Made by a program: the position numbers and the translations under genes. This document shows positions 7,546 to 19,505 of a stretch of 64,000 nt of DNA, one piece after another. The notes under the pieces are model-generated. The model had not been told where the DNA came from. It searched no databases and saw only the letters and a list, made by a program, of their open reading frames with translations. Every line of letters begins with the position of its first letter. Positions within the stretch are counted from its first letter, which is position 1. This DNA is from Sphaerisporangium fuscum (lineage in GTDB: Bacteria > Actinomycetota > Actinomycetes > Streptosporangiales > Streptosporangiaceae): positions 124,001 through 188,000 of the forward strand of contig NZ_JAHDTF010000010.1 in NCBI RefSeq assembly GCF_018531465.1. Reading direction: 5' to 3'.

Positions 7546-8778
7546 TCACTGGCGGGAGCGTCGCGTGGCCTCCTCCCGGGGGCGGCGGGGCCGCTCCTCG
7601 CCCTCGCCGCCTTCGGGGCGCCGGCGCCGTGCGTGAGGCTCCTCGCCGCGGCCGCCCTCCGGCCGCCGCCGGGGGCGTTCCTCGCCCTCGCCCGGCTGAG
7701 ACCGGTGGCTGCTGACGGGAGGCCTCTCCTCCTCGGCCGTCCGTTCGCCGCGCCGGAAGCCCCACCGCCGCCGGCGGCGCTCCTCCTCCTCGCTGTGCGC
7801 GGGCTCCTCTTCGCGCTCTTCCCGCTCCTCGGGCCCACTGGCGCGTTCCCCGGCCTCCTCGGGCTCTTCCTCGCCCTCGGGGCCCTCTTCGGCCTCGCGC
7901 GGGCCCTCTTCCTCGGCGTACTCTGCCTCCTCGGGCTCGCCGCGCCTTTCGCGCTCCTCGCGCTCCTCTTCTTCCTCGCGCAGGGCCGTCTCGTGGTCCT
8001 TGACGACCTCGCCCTCGTGGATCACGCCCCGCCAGCCCTCTACTTCGTCGGGGTGCAGCAGCAACTCGTTCATGACGTGTCGGCGGAAGTGCTTGAACTC
8101 CAGGCGTGCCCGGCGGCCCTGCGCCCGCCACATGCTGCCGACGTGCTCCATGAAGCCCTTGGGGTGGTACTCCAGAGCCATCAGGACCCGGGTCATGTCA
8201 GGGGTGACCTCATGGAAGGTCACCGCGCCGTCGACGTACCCCTTGGCGCCCTGGGACCGCCAGATGATCTTCTCGTCGGGCACCTGCTCGGTGATCGTGG
8301 ACTGCCACTGCCGGCGCGACCAAAAGATCTTGGCCTGCCAGTTGAGCTTCTCGTCGCTCTCCTGGACGACCTTCTCGACCTTCTTCATGAAGCTCGGGAA
8401 GTCCTGGAACTGGGTCCACTGGTTGTAGACCACCCGGCGCGGGGCGCCCATGTCGAGCGACTCCTCGATGTTGATCAGCTTGAGCTTCTTGCCCTTGCTC
8501 TTGCCGAAGCCAAGTTTGTGCTTGAGCCCGCTGAAGGCCAGCTTGGCGACACCCTTGACCTGGCCCCAGCGCCCTTCGGTCCCGGTCAGCAGGCTGAACA
8601 GGCCAGGGCCATCGCCGCTGCCCTCGGCGTACCCCCGCAACTGCCTGGTCTTGTTGTCGACCCGCTTCGCGACGGCCTGGAGCGCGAGCTTGCCGGCCGT
8701 GCCGGCGAGGCCGCGCAGCTGGTCCTTCAGCGGATCCGGCAGCGCCTTGAGAAGTCCGCTCACTCGCTGTTGCGTCAT
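7546..8778 (-). CDS. gvpZ: Gas-vesicle-cluster SRPBCC protein (GvpZ-like)
   Basis: 410 aa. Residues about 95-250 form an SRPBCC (START-like, polyketide cyclase/dehydrase) domain: KLINIEESLDMGAPRRVVYN, WTQFQDFPSFMKKVEKVVQE, VTFHEVTPDMTRVLMALEYH. The N-terminal 90 residues are helical and basic. From about 270 to the end the chain is nearly all Glu/Arg/Gly/Pro and probably disordered. In Streptomyces coelicolor the gvp cluster includes gvpY and gvpZ. This gene fits GvpZ by domain and position, although that naming is from memory. It starts 6 bases after the gvpY stop with a GGGGGTGA ribosome site. Its function in vesicle formation is unknown. Confidence 0.75.
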   Translation of the reverse strand: MTQQRVSGLLKALPDPLKDQLRGLAGTAGKLALQAVAKRVDNKTRQLRGYAEGSGDGPGLFSLLTGTEGRWGQVKGVAKLAFSGLKHKLGFGKSKGKKLKLINIEESLDMGAPRRVVYNQWTQFQDFPSFMKKVEKVVQESDEKLNWQAKIFWSRRQWQSTITEQVPDEKIIWRSQGAKGYVDGAVTFHEVTPDMTRVLMALEYHPKGFMEHVGSMWRAQGRRARLEFKHFRRHVMNELLLHPDEVEGWRGVIHEGEVVKDHETALREEEEEREERERRGEPEEAEYAEEEGPREAEEGPEGEEEPEEAGERASGPEEREEREEEPAHSEEEERRRRRWGFRRGERTAEEERPPVSSHRSQPGEGEERPRRRPEGGRGEEPHARRRRPEGGEGEERPRRPREEATRRSRQ

Positions 8779-8784
8779 GTGAGA

Positions 8785-9612
<828 letters not shown>

Positions 9613-9672
9613 GATTGCCTCCTACTCGGGGCCGTCTCCCGCGCCCGGCTCGCTGGCGAATCGTCCGATGCC

Positions 9673-9697
9673 CTACCCCGCACCAACCCCTCAGAAC
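9673..9697 (-). promoter_or_regulatory. Candidate SigB/SigF-type promoter of the gvp operon
   Basis: Read leftward, GTTC (9697-9694) is followed by 15 bases and GGGTAG (9678-9673). This fits the GTTT-N14-16-GGGTAT pattern of actinobacterial general-stress sigma factors. It ends 60 bases before the gvpY start. The match was made by eye. A role for osmotic or general-stress control is inferred. Confidence 0.5.
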
Positions 9698-9815
9698 GCT
9701 CATTAGCGGAAAAAATGGACATACCGCGCACGGAAAGCGGCATGTCGAAATCCCCGCGTGGCAGGGGAGGCCGGAACGCGGGGGGAGGGATACGGTCGAT
9801 CGACCCGCGCGTGGA

Positions 9816-10295
9816 TCAGGTCATGGAGGACAGGAAGCGCTCGCGGTCCTCCTCCGGGAGCCGGTCGCTGAACAGCACGCCGTCGAGGTGGTCCACCTCG
9901 TGCTGCAGCACCCGCGCCAGCATGCCCAGCGCCCGGAGCGTCACCGGCTTGCCGAACATGTCACGCCCCCGCGCCACCACCGAGTAGGAACGCTCCAGAG
10001 GCCAGTACACGCCGGGGGCCGACAGGCACGCCTCGTCGGCGACGATCCTGCGCTCGGAAAGCTCGAGCCGCGGGTTCACCAGATGGCCCGACCTGCCGTC
10101 CACCTCGAACACCAGCACGCGCAGCGACACGCCGATCTGCGGCGCGGCCAGCCCCGCCCGCCCGGAACCCGCCCGGGTGGTGGCCTGCAGCGACTTGACC
10201 AGCTCGCGCAGGGAGCGGTCGAACCTCGTGACCGGCTCGGCGGCGGTGCGGAGCACCGGGTCGGAGTAGAGCCTGATCGGCTGGACGCTGGTCAT
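9816..10295 (-). CDS. def: Peptide deformylase
   Basis: 159 aa from ATG at 10295, with GGGAGCGG just upstream. The family opening PIRLYSDPVLRTAAEPV supports this start over one at 10391. It removes the N-formyl group from nascent proteins. The three deformylase motifs are present: GLAAPQIG (motif 1), EACLS (motif 2, normally EGCLS, with the metal-ligand Cys kept) and QHEVDHLDG (HEVDH, metal ligands and catalytic Glu). The Ala in motif 2 places it with the secondary actinobacterial deformylases rather than the fmt-linked copy (inference). It is not in an operon, and 203 bases separate it from gvpY. Confidence 0.92.
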   Translation of the reverse strand: MTSVQPIRLYSDPVLRTAAEPVTRFDRSLRELVKSLQATTRAGSGRAGLAAPQIGVSLRVLVFEVDGRSGHLVNPRLELSERRIVADEACLSAPGVYWPLERSYSVVARGRDMFGKPVTLRALGMLARVLQHEVDHLDGVLFSDRLPEEDRERFLSSMT

Positions 10296-10393
10296 GCCCG
10301 CTCCCGGGGGTGACGACGGCATCGGCGGAAGGTACGTGGAGGGAATTCCCGGCCCGCGCCGCGGGCAATCTTCGTTAAATCGATGTTGCATCG

Positions 10394-10411
10394 GTGATGC
10401 CTGTGCATCAC
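10394..10411. promoter_or_regulatory. Inverted repeat in the narK upstream region
   Basis: GTGATGC and GCATCAC form a perfect 7-4-7 inverted repeat. It lies about 115 bases before the narK start in the 230-base gap between the divergent def and narK genes. A GTTTC motif and a GTAAC motif follow within 30 bases and recall halves of GlnR sites, but their spacing does not fit the GlnR consensus. It is a candidate site for a nitrogen regulator, not an assigned one. Confidence 0.4.
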
Positions 10412-10525
10412 ATGTTTCGCCGGTGAGTCGAAAGTAACGCCGATCTCTGACATTCGTCGTCTCCGGGTGTGATCGGCCTGGCTACCTTCAAGTCCTCCCG
10501 AACAGGCAGCGACATAGGAGGCACC

Positions 10526-11884
10526 GTGACGGTGGCGGATACGGCCGCGCCGGCGAAAGGCCGCTGGATCACCGAGTGGAACCCCGACGACCCCGGATTC
10601 TGGGAAACCCGCGGCAAGGGGATCGCCCGGCGGAACCTCGTCTTCTCGATCCTCGCCGAGCACCTCGGCTTCACCCTGTGGACCGTCTGGAGCATCGTCG
10701 CCGTCAAGCTCGGCTCCTTCGCGTTCTCCACCGACCAGCTCTTCTGGCTGGTGTCGCTGCCCAACCTGGTGGGCTCGGCGCTGCGCCTGCCCTACACCTT
10801 CGCCCCCGCCCGATTCGGCGGACGCAACTGGACGGTCGTCAGCGCGATGCTGCTGCTCGTGCCCGCGGTGCTGCTCGCCGTCGCGGTGAGCGACCCCGGC
10901 ACGCCGTACTGGGTGTTCCTGCTCATCGCCGCCACGGCAGGGTTCGGCGGCGGCAACTTCGCCTCCAGCATGGCCAACATCACCCACTTCTACCCGGAAC
11001 GCCGGCAGGGCTGGGCGCTCGGCCTCAACGCGGCAGGCGGCAACATCGGCGTCAGCTCCGTCCAGCTCGTCATGCCGCTGGTGATCGGCGGGTTCGGGCT
11101 GGCGGCGGCCGGTCTGTTCTGGGTGCCGTTCATCGTGGTCGCCGCCGTGGGCGCGTTCTTCTTCATGGACAACCTCGCCACCGCCAGGGCGAGCGCCAGG
11201 GAGCAGCTGAAGATCGCGGGCCGGGTCCAGACGTGGATCATGTCCTTGCTCTACATCGGGACGTTCGGCTCGTTCATCGGCTACACCACCGCCTTCCCCC
11301 TGCTGATCAAGAGCCAGTTCCCCGAGCACGCCGGGAGCCTCGGCTGGGCCTTCCTCGGCGCGCTGGCCGGCTCGCTGATCAGGCCGCTCGGCGGGCGCCT
11401 GGCCGACCGCCTCGGCGGGGCGCGGGTCACGCTGTGGAACTTCGGCGCCATGGGCGTGGCGATCGCGCTGGTCGCCTACGGGCTCTCGGCGCACCACTTC
11501 GGCGGCTTCTTCGCGGCCTACCTGCTGCTGGTCGGCCTCACCGGTGTCGGCAACGGCTCGACGTACCGCATGATCCCGGCCATCTTCCGGGCCAAGGCCC
11601 TCGCGGGCGTCCCCGCCGGGGACACCGAGGCGCTCGCGGCGGCCGCGGCGACCGGCAGGCGCGACAGCTCGGCCGCCGTCGGGATCATCTCCGCCGTCGG
11701 CGCCTTCGGCGGCTTCTTCATCAACCGGGGCTTCGGCACCTCCATCGCCGCGACCGGCGGCGCCGGGGCCGCGCTGCTCGCCTTCGCCGTCTTCTACGCC
11801 GCCTGCGCGGCGCTCACCTGGTTCTGCTACCTGCGCACCGTCGGCGTACGGCTCGCGCCGAGCCTCGCCGCCGCCCGGGTGTGA
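10526..11884 (+). CDS. narK: Nitrate/nitrite transporter NarK (MFS, NNP family)
   Basis: 452 aa from GTG at 10526, preceded by ATAGGAGG. It carries the two nitrate signature regions of the NNP family: FGGGNFASSMANITHFYPER and GVGNGSTYRMIPAIF. About 12 membrane helices are visible. The N-terminal W-x-x-E-W-N-P-D-D-P-G-F-W motif is typical of actinobacterial NarK. It moves nitrate in and/or nitrite out across the cell membrane. The assimilatory nitrate and nitrite reductases follow on the same strand, so nitrate import for assimilation is its likely role. The 100-base gap before the next gene leaves room for a second promoter. Confidence 0.93.
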   Translation: MTVADTAAPAKGRWITEWNPDDPGFWETRGKGIARRNLVFSILAEHLGFTLWTVWSIVAVKLGSFAFSTDQLFWLVSLPNLVGSALRLPYTFAPARFGGRNWTVVSAMLLLVPAVLLAVAVSDPGTPYWVFLLIAATAGFGGGNFASSMANITHFYPERRQGWALGLNAAGGNIGVSSVQLVMPLVIGGFGLAAAGLFWVPFIVVAAVGAFFFMDNLATARASAREQLKIAGRVQTWIMSLLYIGTFGSFIGYTTAFPLLIKSQFPEHAGSLGWAFLGALAGSLIRPLGGRLADRLGGARVTLWNFGAMGVAIALVAYGLSAHHFGGFFAAYLLLVGLTGVGNGSTYRMIPAIFRAKALAGVPAGDTEALAAAAATGRRDSSAAVGIISAVGAFGGFFINRGFGTSIAATGGAGAALLAFAVFYAACAALTWFCYLRTVGVRLAPSLAAARV

Positions 11885-11984
11885 CGCGCGAACCGGACCT
11901 GCGGGGGCGAGCGCACAGCGGCTCGCGCCCGATGTGAACACGGTTGGCGGCTTGTAGCACAGAGGTAACAGGAGGGACCCAGGG

Positions 11985-14137
<2,153 letters not shown>

Positions 14138-14141
<4 letters not shown>

Positions 14142-15535
14142 GGCTCGTCATCGTCGGCAACGGCATGGCCGGATCGCGCCTGGCGAGCGAGGTGCGGCGG
14201 CGCGACAAGGACATCGAGATCACGGTCTTCGGCGCCGAGACCACCCGGCCGTACAACCGGGTGCTGCTGTCGAACGTGCTCGCCGGCACCGCCGGCGCCG
14301 AGCAGGTCCGCCTGCCCGTCCACGCCGAGCACCTGACCGCACGCCTCGGCGTCACCGTGACCGCCATCGACCGCGAGAAGCGGGTGGTCCACGCCGGTGA
14401 CGGGACGCGCGAGCCGTACGACGTCCTGGTGCTCGCCACCGGCAGCGAGCCCGTCGTGCCGCCGGTCCCCGGCGCCGGCCGGGCCGTCGCCTTCCGCACC
14501 ATGGACGACTGCGAGCGGATCCTCGCGGCCGCCGCCACCGCCTCCGGCGCGGTGGTGATCGGCGGAGGGCTGCTCGGCGTCGAGGCGGCCCGCGGGCTCG
14601 CCGGGCGCGGCCTGCCCGTCACCCTGGTCCACCTGGCCGGGCACCTGATGGACCGCCAGCTCGACGCCGAGGCCGGCCTGGTGCTCGGCGAGGCGCTCGC
14701 CGGGCTCGGCGTGGCCGTCAGGACCGAGGCGAAGGTCACCGCGATCCACGCCCACGGCGTCGAGCTCGCCACCGGGGAGGTGCTCCCCGGCGAGCTGGTC
14801 GTGCTGGCCTGCGGCGTGCGGCCGGTGACCGGCCTCGCCCGGGACGCCGGCCTGCCGGTCGGCCGCGGCGTCATCGTCGACGACCGGCTGCGCACCGGCG
14901 ACCCGCGTATCTACGCCATCGGCGAGTGCGCCCAGCACGACGGCACGGTGTACGGCCTGGTCGCCCCCGCCTGGGAGCAGGCCGCCGTGGTCGCCGACCT
15001 GGTCACCGGCGCCGACGAGACCGCCAGGTACCGCGGATCGCGCCTGGTCACCCGGCTGAAGGCCAGGAGCGTGGAGCTGGCGTCCATGGGGGAGGCGCAC
15101 CTTTCGGAGGATCCCTCGGGCGCGGTCGAGGTCGTCCGCTTCAGCCACCGCGCCCGAGGCATCTACCGCAAGCTGGTGATCAGACAGGACCGCCTGGTGG
15201 GCGCGATCCTGCTCGGCGAGGCGCCCACCGTGGGGACGCTCACCCAGCTCTACGACCGGGGCGGCCCGCTGCCGAGCGACCCGGCCGGGCTGCTGTTCCC
15301 CGGCCTGGACGTCGCCACCCCCGCCGACAGCCCCGTCCGCATGCCGGACTCGGCGCGGGTGTGCGAGTGCAACAACGTCACCAAGGGCCGCATCCGCGCC
15401 TGCTGGGAGGCCGGCGCCAGGGACACCGCCGCGGTGGTGGAGGCCACCCGCGCCACCACGGGATGCGGAAGTTGCCGCGCCGCGGTCGAAGGGATCGTCG
15501 GATGGCTGTGCGAGCAGGAGGAGGTCGGCGCGTGA
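14138..15535 (+). CDS. nasB: FAD/NAD-dependent electron-transfer subunit with C-terminal [2Fe-2S] BFD domain
   Basis: 465 aa starting at GTG in a GTGA overlap with the nitrate reductase stop. It has two Rossmann folds: RLVIVGNGMAGSRLASEVRR at the N-terminus for FAD and AVVIGGGLLGVEAARGLAGR near the middle for NAD(P). A C-terminal bacterioferritin-associated-ferredoxin domain has Cys pairs CECNNVTK and TGCGSC. This is the layout of Bacillus NasB with one BFD domain. It probably passes NAD(P)H electrons to the nitrate reductase before it. It is shorter than NirB and lacks the siroheme domain. It overlaps nirB by 4 bases. Confidence 0.85.
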
Positions 15536-17961
15536 GAGTCGTCGTGGTGGGATACGGGCCGGCGGCCCACCGGCTTGTGGAGACCCTCGCCGACAGGGGC
15601 TTCCGGGGAAGCGTCACCGTGCTCGGTGAGGAGCCGAGGCCCGCCTACGACCGGGTGGCCCTCACCTCCTACCTCACCGGCACGTCTTTGGCCGACCTGA
15701 CCTACCCCGAGCCCGCGGCCCTGTCCGCGACCAGGCTCGCCGACCGGGTGGTCTCGATCGACCGGGAGGCCCGCACCGTCACCACCCGGAGCGGCCACCG
15801 GGAGCCGTACGACGTCCTGGTGCTCGCCACCGGGTCGGCCCCCTTCGTCCCGCCCGTCGCGGGGGCCGGGCGGGCGTTCGTGTACCGCACCATCGACGAC
15901 CTGGACGCCATCCGCGCGGCCGCCGGGCGGGCCGTCTCCGGTGTCGTGGTCGGCGGCGGTCTGCTCGGCCTGGAGGCCGCCGACGCGCTGCGCGGGCTGG
16001 GCCTGGCCACGCACGTGGTGGAGATGGGCGGCTGGCTGATGCCCCGCCAGATCGACGAGGGCGGCGGCTCGGTGCTGCGCGGCCACATCGAACGGCTCGG
16101 CCTGACCGTGCACACCGGGACCGGGCTCGACCGCATCGAGGACGACCGGGTGGTACTGACCGGCGGCACCGAGATCGACGCCGATGTCGTCGTCTTCTCC
16201 GCTGGCGTCCGCCCCCGCGACGAGCTGGCCCGCGCCGCCGGGCTCCCCGTCGGCGAGCGGGGCGGCGTCGTCGTGGACGAGGGCATGCGCACCGCCGACC
16301 CGGCGATCTACGCGGTGGGGGAGTGCGCCCTGGCCGGCGGCATGGTGTACGGCCTGGTCGGTCCCTGCTTCACCATGGCCGAGGTGGCGGCCGACCGCAT
16401 CCTCGGCGGCACGGCGGCCTTCACCGGGGCCGACCTGTCGACCAAGCTCAAGCTGCTCGGCGTCGACGTCGCCAGCTTCGGGCAACTGTCCGGCGCGCTC
16501 GACGTCACCTACATGGACCCCGTGGCCGGCGTCTACAAGAAGCTGTTCGTCAGCGACGACGCCCGCACCCTGCTCGGCGGCATCTGCGTCGGCGACGCCG
16601 GGCCGTACACCATGCTGCGGCCGATGGTCGGCAGGGAGCTGACCGCGGCGCCGAGCGACCTGCTGTTCGCCGGGGCAGGGTCCGGCGCCGTCTCGGGCGC
16701 CGACTACCCCGACGACGCGCAGGTGTGCTCCTGCAACAACGTCAGCGCGGGCGCGATCCGCGTCGCCATCACCGAGCAGGGCCTCACCGACGTCGCCGGG
16801 ATCAAGAAGTGCACCCGCGCGGGCACCAGTTGCGGCAGCTGCGTCCCGGCGCTGGTGTCGATCCTCGCCGCCGAGGGCGTGGAGACCGGCAAGGCGCTGT
16901 GCGAGCACTTCGACCACAGCAGGCCCGAGCTGTTCGACATCGTGCGGGTGCGCGGCATCACGACGTTCTCGCAGCTCATCGCCGAGCACGGCCGGGGGCG
17001 CGGCTGCGACGTCTGCAAGCCCGCCGTCGCCTCGATCCTGGCGTCCGTCAACGGCGGCCACGTGCTCGACGGCGAGCAGGCCGCGCTGCAGGACACCAAC
17101 GACCACTTCCTGGCCAACATCCAGAAGAACGGCACCTACTCGGTGGTGCCGCGCATCCCCGGCGGCGAGATCACCCCCGAGAAGCTCATCGTGATCGGCG
17201 AGGTCGCCCGCGACTTCGGCCTCTACACCAAGATCACCGGCGGTCAGCGCATCGACCTGTTCGGCGCGCGCGTGGAGCAGCTCCCCAGGATCTGGAAGCG
17301 GCTCGTCGACGCCGGGTTCGAGTCCGGCCACGCCTACGGCAAGGCGCTGCGCACCGTGAAGTCCTGCGTCGGGTCCACCTGGTGCCGCTACGGCGTCCAG
17401 GACTCGGTCGGCATGGCCATCGCCCTGGAGATGCGCTACCGGGGCCTGCGCTCCCCGCACAAGCTCAAGTCGGCCGTCTCCGGATGCGCCCGCGAGTGCG
17501 CCGAGGCCCGTGGCAAGGACTTCGGCGTCATCGCCACCGACAACGGCTGGAACCTCTACGTCGGCGGGAACGGCGGCTTCAAGCCGCGCCACGCCGACCT
17601 GCTCGCGAGCGACCTCACCGACGAGGAGCTGGTGCGCACCATCGACCGGTTCCTGATGTTCTACATCCGCACCGCCGACCGGCTCCAGCGCACCTCGGCG
17701 TGGGTCGAGGGCATCGGCCTGGACTACCTGCGTGAGGTGATCATCGACGACTCCCTCGGGATCTGCGCCGACCTCGACGCGGCCATGGAACGGCACGTGG
17801 CCGGCTACTTCGACGAGTGGCGCGCCACCCTCGACGACCCCGACAAGCTGCGCCGCTTCGTCAGCTTCGTCAACGCCCCCGACACCCCCGACCCCTCCAT
17901 CGTGTTCGAGACCGAACGCGACCAGATCAAGCCCGTCCTGCTGGAGGTGACCCGCCGATGA
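15532..17961 (+). CDS. nirB: Assimilatory nitrite reductase, large subunit NirB
   Basis: 809 aa. Order of domains: FAD domain (VVVVGYGPAAHRLVETLADR), NAD domain (GVVVGGGLLGLEAADALRGL), a BFD [2Fe-2S] domain (VCSCNNVSAGAI ... TSCGSCVPA), a second partial Cys motif (GRGCDVCKPAV), then the siroheme/[4Fe-4S] reductase region. The cluster motif is SCVGSTWCRYG and GCARECAEARGKDFG (C-x5-C and C-x3-C). It reduces nitrite to ammonium with NAD(P)H in the cytoplasm. The GTG start sits in a GTGA overlap and nirD follows in an ATGA overlap, so the set from nasC to nnaR is one tightly coupled operon. Confidence 0.95.
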   Translation: MRVVVVGYGPAAHRLVETLADRGFRGSVTVLGEEPRPAYDRVALTSYLTGTSLADLTYPEPAALSATRLADRVVSIDREARTVTTRSGHREPYDVLVLATGSAPFVPPVAGAGRAFVYRTIDDLDAIRAAAGRAVSGVVVGGGLLGLEAADALRGLGLATHVVEMGGWLMPRQIDEGGGSVLRGHIERLGLTVHTGTGLDRIEDDRVVLTGGTEIDADVVVFSAGVRPRDELARAAGLPVGERGGVVVDEGMRTADPAIYAVGECALAGGMVYGLVGPCFTMAEVAADRILGGTAAFTGADLSTKLKLLGVDVASFGQLSGALDVTYMDPVAGVYKKLFVSDDARTLLGGICVGDAGPYTMLRPMVGRELTAAPSDLLFAGAGSGAVSGADYPDDAQVCSCNNVSAGAIRVAITEQGLTDVAGIKKCTRAGTSCGSCVPALVSILAAEGVETGKALCEHFDHSRPELFDIVRVRGITTFSQLIAEHGRGRGCDVCKPAVASILASVNGGHVLDGEQAALQDTNDHFLANIQKNGTYSVVPRIPGGEITPEKLIVIGEVARDFGLYTKITGGQRIDLFGARVEQLPRIWKRLVDAGFESGHAYGKALRTVKSCVGSTWCRYGVQDSVGMAIALEMRYRGLRSPHKLKSAVSGCARECAEARGKDFGVIATDNGWNLYVGGNGGFKPRHADLLASDLTDEELVRTIDRFLMFYIRTADRLQRTSAWVEGIGLDYLREVIIDDSLGICADLDAAMERHVAGYFDEWRATLDDPDKLRRFVSFVNAPDTPDPSIVFETERDQIKPVLLEVTRR

Positions 17962-18317
17962 CCCTCGTCCAGAACGCACCGGCCCCCGCGACCGCCACCT
18001 GGGTGCCCGTCTGCGCCTACACCGACCTGCTCCCCGAGCGCGGGGCCGCCGCCCTGGTCGCCGGCCGCCAGATCGCGGTGTTCCGCGCCTTCGACGGCGT
18101 CCTGTACGCCGTCGGCAACCGCGACCCCTACAGTGGCGCCTACGTCATGTCCCGGGGGATCATGGGCAGCCGCGGCGAGGAGCCCGTGGTGGTCACCCCC
18201 ATGCACAAGCAGGCGTTCTCACTGGTCACCGGCGCCTGCCTGGACGATCCCGAGACGGTGATCCCTGTGTACGCGACCCGGATCGTCTCCGGCGTCGTGG
18301 AGGTGGGCGTGGAATGA
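17958..18317 (+). CDS. nirD: Nitrite reductase small subunit NirD
   Basis: 119 aa with a Rieske-like fold (WVPVCAYTDLLPERGAAALV, GRQIAVFRAFDGVLYAVGNR, VVVTPMHKQAFSLVTGACLD). The CxH...CxxH iron-sulfur ligands of true Rieske proteins are absent, as is usual for NirD, so it is a structural partner of NirB rather than an electron carrier. ATG at 17958 overlaps the nirB stop, and its own stop overlaps the nnaR start. The length is typical. Confidence 0.93.
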   Translation: MTLVQNAPAPATATWVPVCAYTDLLPERGAAALVAGRQIAVFRAFDGVLYAVGNRDPYSGAYVMSRGIMGSRGEEPVVVTPMHKQAFSLVTGACLDDPETVIPVYATRIVSGVVEVGVE

Positions 18318-19483
18318 CGGCCGCCCTGCTCGACGACACCCCGGCCGGTCCGGAGACCGCGCCCGACGCGCTCGCCGGGTTCACCATCGGCGTCACCGCG
18401 ACCCGGCGGCGGGAGGAGTTCGCGGCCCTGCTGGAACGACGGGGCGCCCGGGTCGTCCGGGCCCCCGCGATCCGCCTGGTGCCGCTCGCCGAGGACGCCG
18501 ACCTGCTTTCGGCCACCCGCGCCTGCCTCGAGGCGCCGGTGGACGACGTGGTGGTCACCACCGGCGTCGGGTTCCGCGGCTGGATGGCCGCCGCCGAGGG
18601 CTGGGGCCTGTCCACCGGCCTCGCGGCCCACCTCGCCCGCGCCCGGCTGCTGCCGCGCGGCCCCAAGGCCCGCGGGGCCGTGCGCGCCGCCGGGCTCAAC
18701 GACCACTGGACGCCGCCGACGGAGTCGTGCGACGAGATCAAGCGCCACCTGCTTGAACAGGACCTGCGGGGGCGCCGCATCGTGGTCCAGCTGCACGGCG
18801 AGCCGCTCACCGCGTTCGTCGCCGCCCTGCGCGAGGCGGGCGCCACGGTGATCGAGGTCCCGGTCTACCGCTGGCTGCCCTACCGCGACCCCTCGCCGCT
18901 GCGCCGCCTGATCACCCAGGTGATCTCCGGCTCGGTGGACGCCGTGGCCTTCACCAGCGCCCCCGCCGTGCTCGCCATGTTGAACGCGGCCCGCGCCGAG
19001 AGCCTGGAGGACGCCCTGCTCGCCGCCTTCAAGGGGCCCGTCGTGGCCGCGTGCGTCGGATCGGTGACGGCGAGCCCCCTGGCCGACAGGGGCGTCCCGG
19101 TGATCAGGCCGGACCGCTCACGCCTGGGCTCCCTGGCCCGCCTCCTCGCCCGGCACCTGCCCGAGCACGGTGTCACGCGCGTCACCGCCGGAGGCCACGA
19201 GCTGGAGATCCGCGGCCACGCCGTGGCCGTCGACGGCGACCTCAAGCCGCTGCCGCCCGCCCCGATGGCGGTGCTCAAGCGCCTCGCCGAGCGTCCCGGC
19301 CACGTCGTGTCGCGCGGCGAGCTGCGCCTGGTGCTGCCGGGGGCGCCGTCGCGCGACTCCGCCGAGCACGCCGTCGAGATGGCCGTCACCCGGCTGCGCC
19401 GCGGCCTCGGGCCGGCGGGCATCGTGGAGACCGTCGTCAAACGGGGCTACCGGCTCGCCTGCCGCCGGCCGGACGACCGTTGA
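18314..19483 (+). CDS. nnaR: HemD-like transcriptional regulator NnaR (uroporphyrinogen-III-synthase fold plus winged helix)
   Basis: 389 aa. Residues about 25-275 resemble uroporphyrinogen-III synthase (FTIGVTATRRREEFAALLER, VVVTTGVGFRGWMAAAEGWG, VDAVAFTSAPAVLAMLNAAR). Residues about 300-385 are an OmpR-type winged helix (PMAVLKRLAERPGHVVSRGE, then HAVEMAVTRLRRGLG and VKRGYRLACRR). A HemD/winged-helix fusion beside nitrite genes matches NnaR of Streptomyces coelicolor, described as a co-activator with GlnR of nitrate and nitrite genes (known from literature, recalled). Whether it also makes uroporphyrinogen III is unclear. It is the fifth coupled gene of the operon, so autoregulation is possible. 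Confidence 0.85.
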   Translation: MTAALLDDTPAGPETAPDALAGFTIGVTATRRREEFAALLERRGARVVRAPAIRLVPLAEDADLLSATRACLEAPVDDVVVTTGVGFRGWMAAAEGWGLSTGLAAHLARARLLPRGPKARGAVRAAGLNDHWTPPTESCDEIKRHLLEQDLRGRRIVVQLHGEPLTAFVAALREAGATVIEVPVYRWLPYRDPSPLRRLITQVISGSVDAVAFTSAPAVLAMLNAARAESLEDALLAAFKGPVVAACVGSVTASPLADRGVPVIRPDRSRLGSLARLLARHLPEHGVTRVTAGGHELEIRGHAVAVDGDLKPLPPAPMAVLKRLAERPGHVVSRGELRLVLPGAPSRDSAEHAVEMAVTRLRRGLGPAGIVETVVKRGYRLACRRPDDR

Positions 19484-19505
19484 TGGCCCGCGGCGGAGAA
19501 GACTC

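Noticed and set aside
10400..10525. GlnR binding site before narK
   Set aside because: GTTTC and GTAAC are present, but the 11-base periodicity of GlnR half sites is not met, so it was kept only as a note.
15250..17979. 909-codon minus-strand frame
   Set aside because: It is the antisense of nirB and of the end of nasB; its Gly/Ala/Val/Asp/His-rich sequence is typical of shadows in GC-rich DNA.
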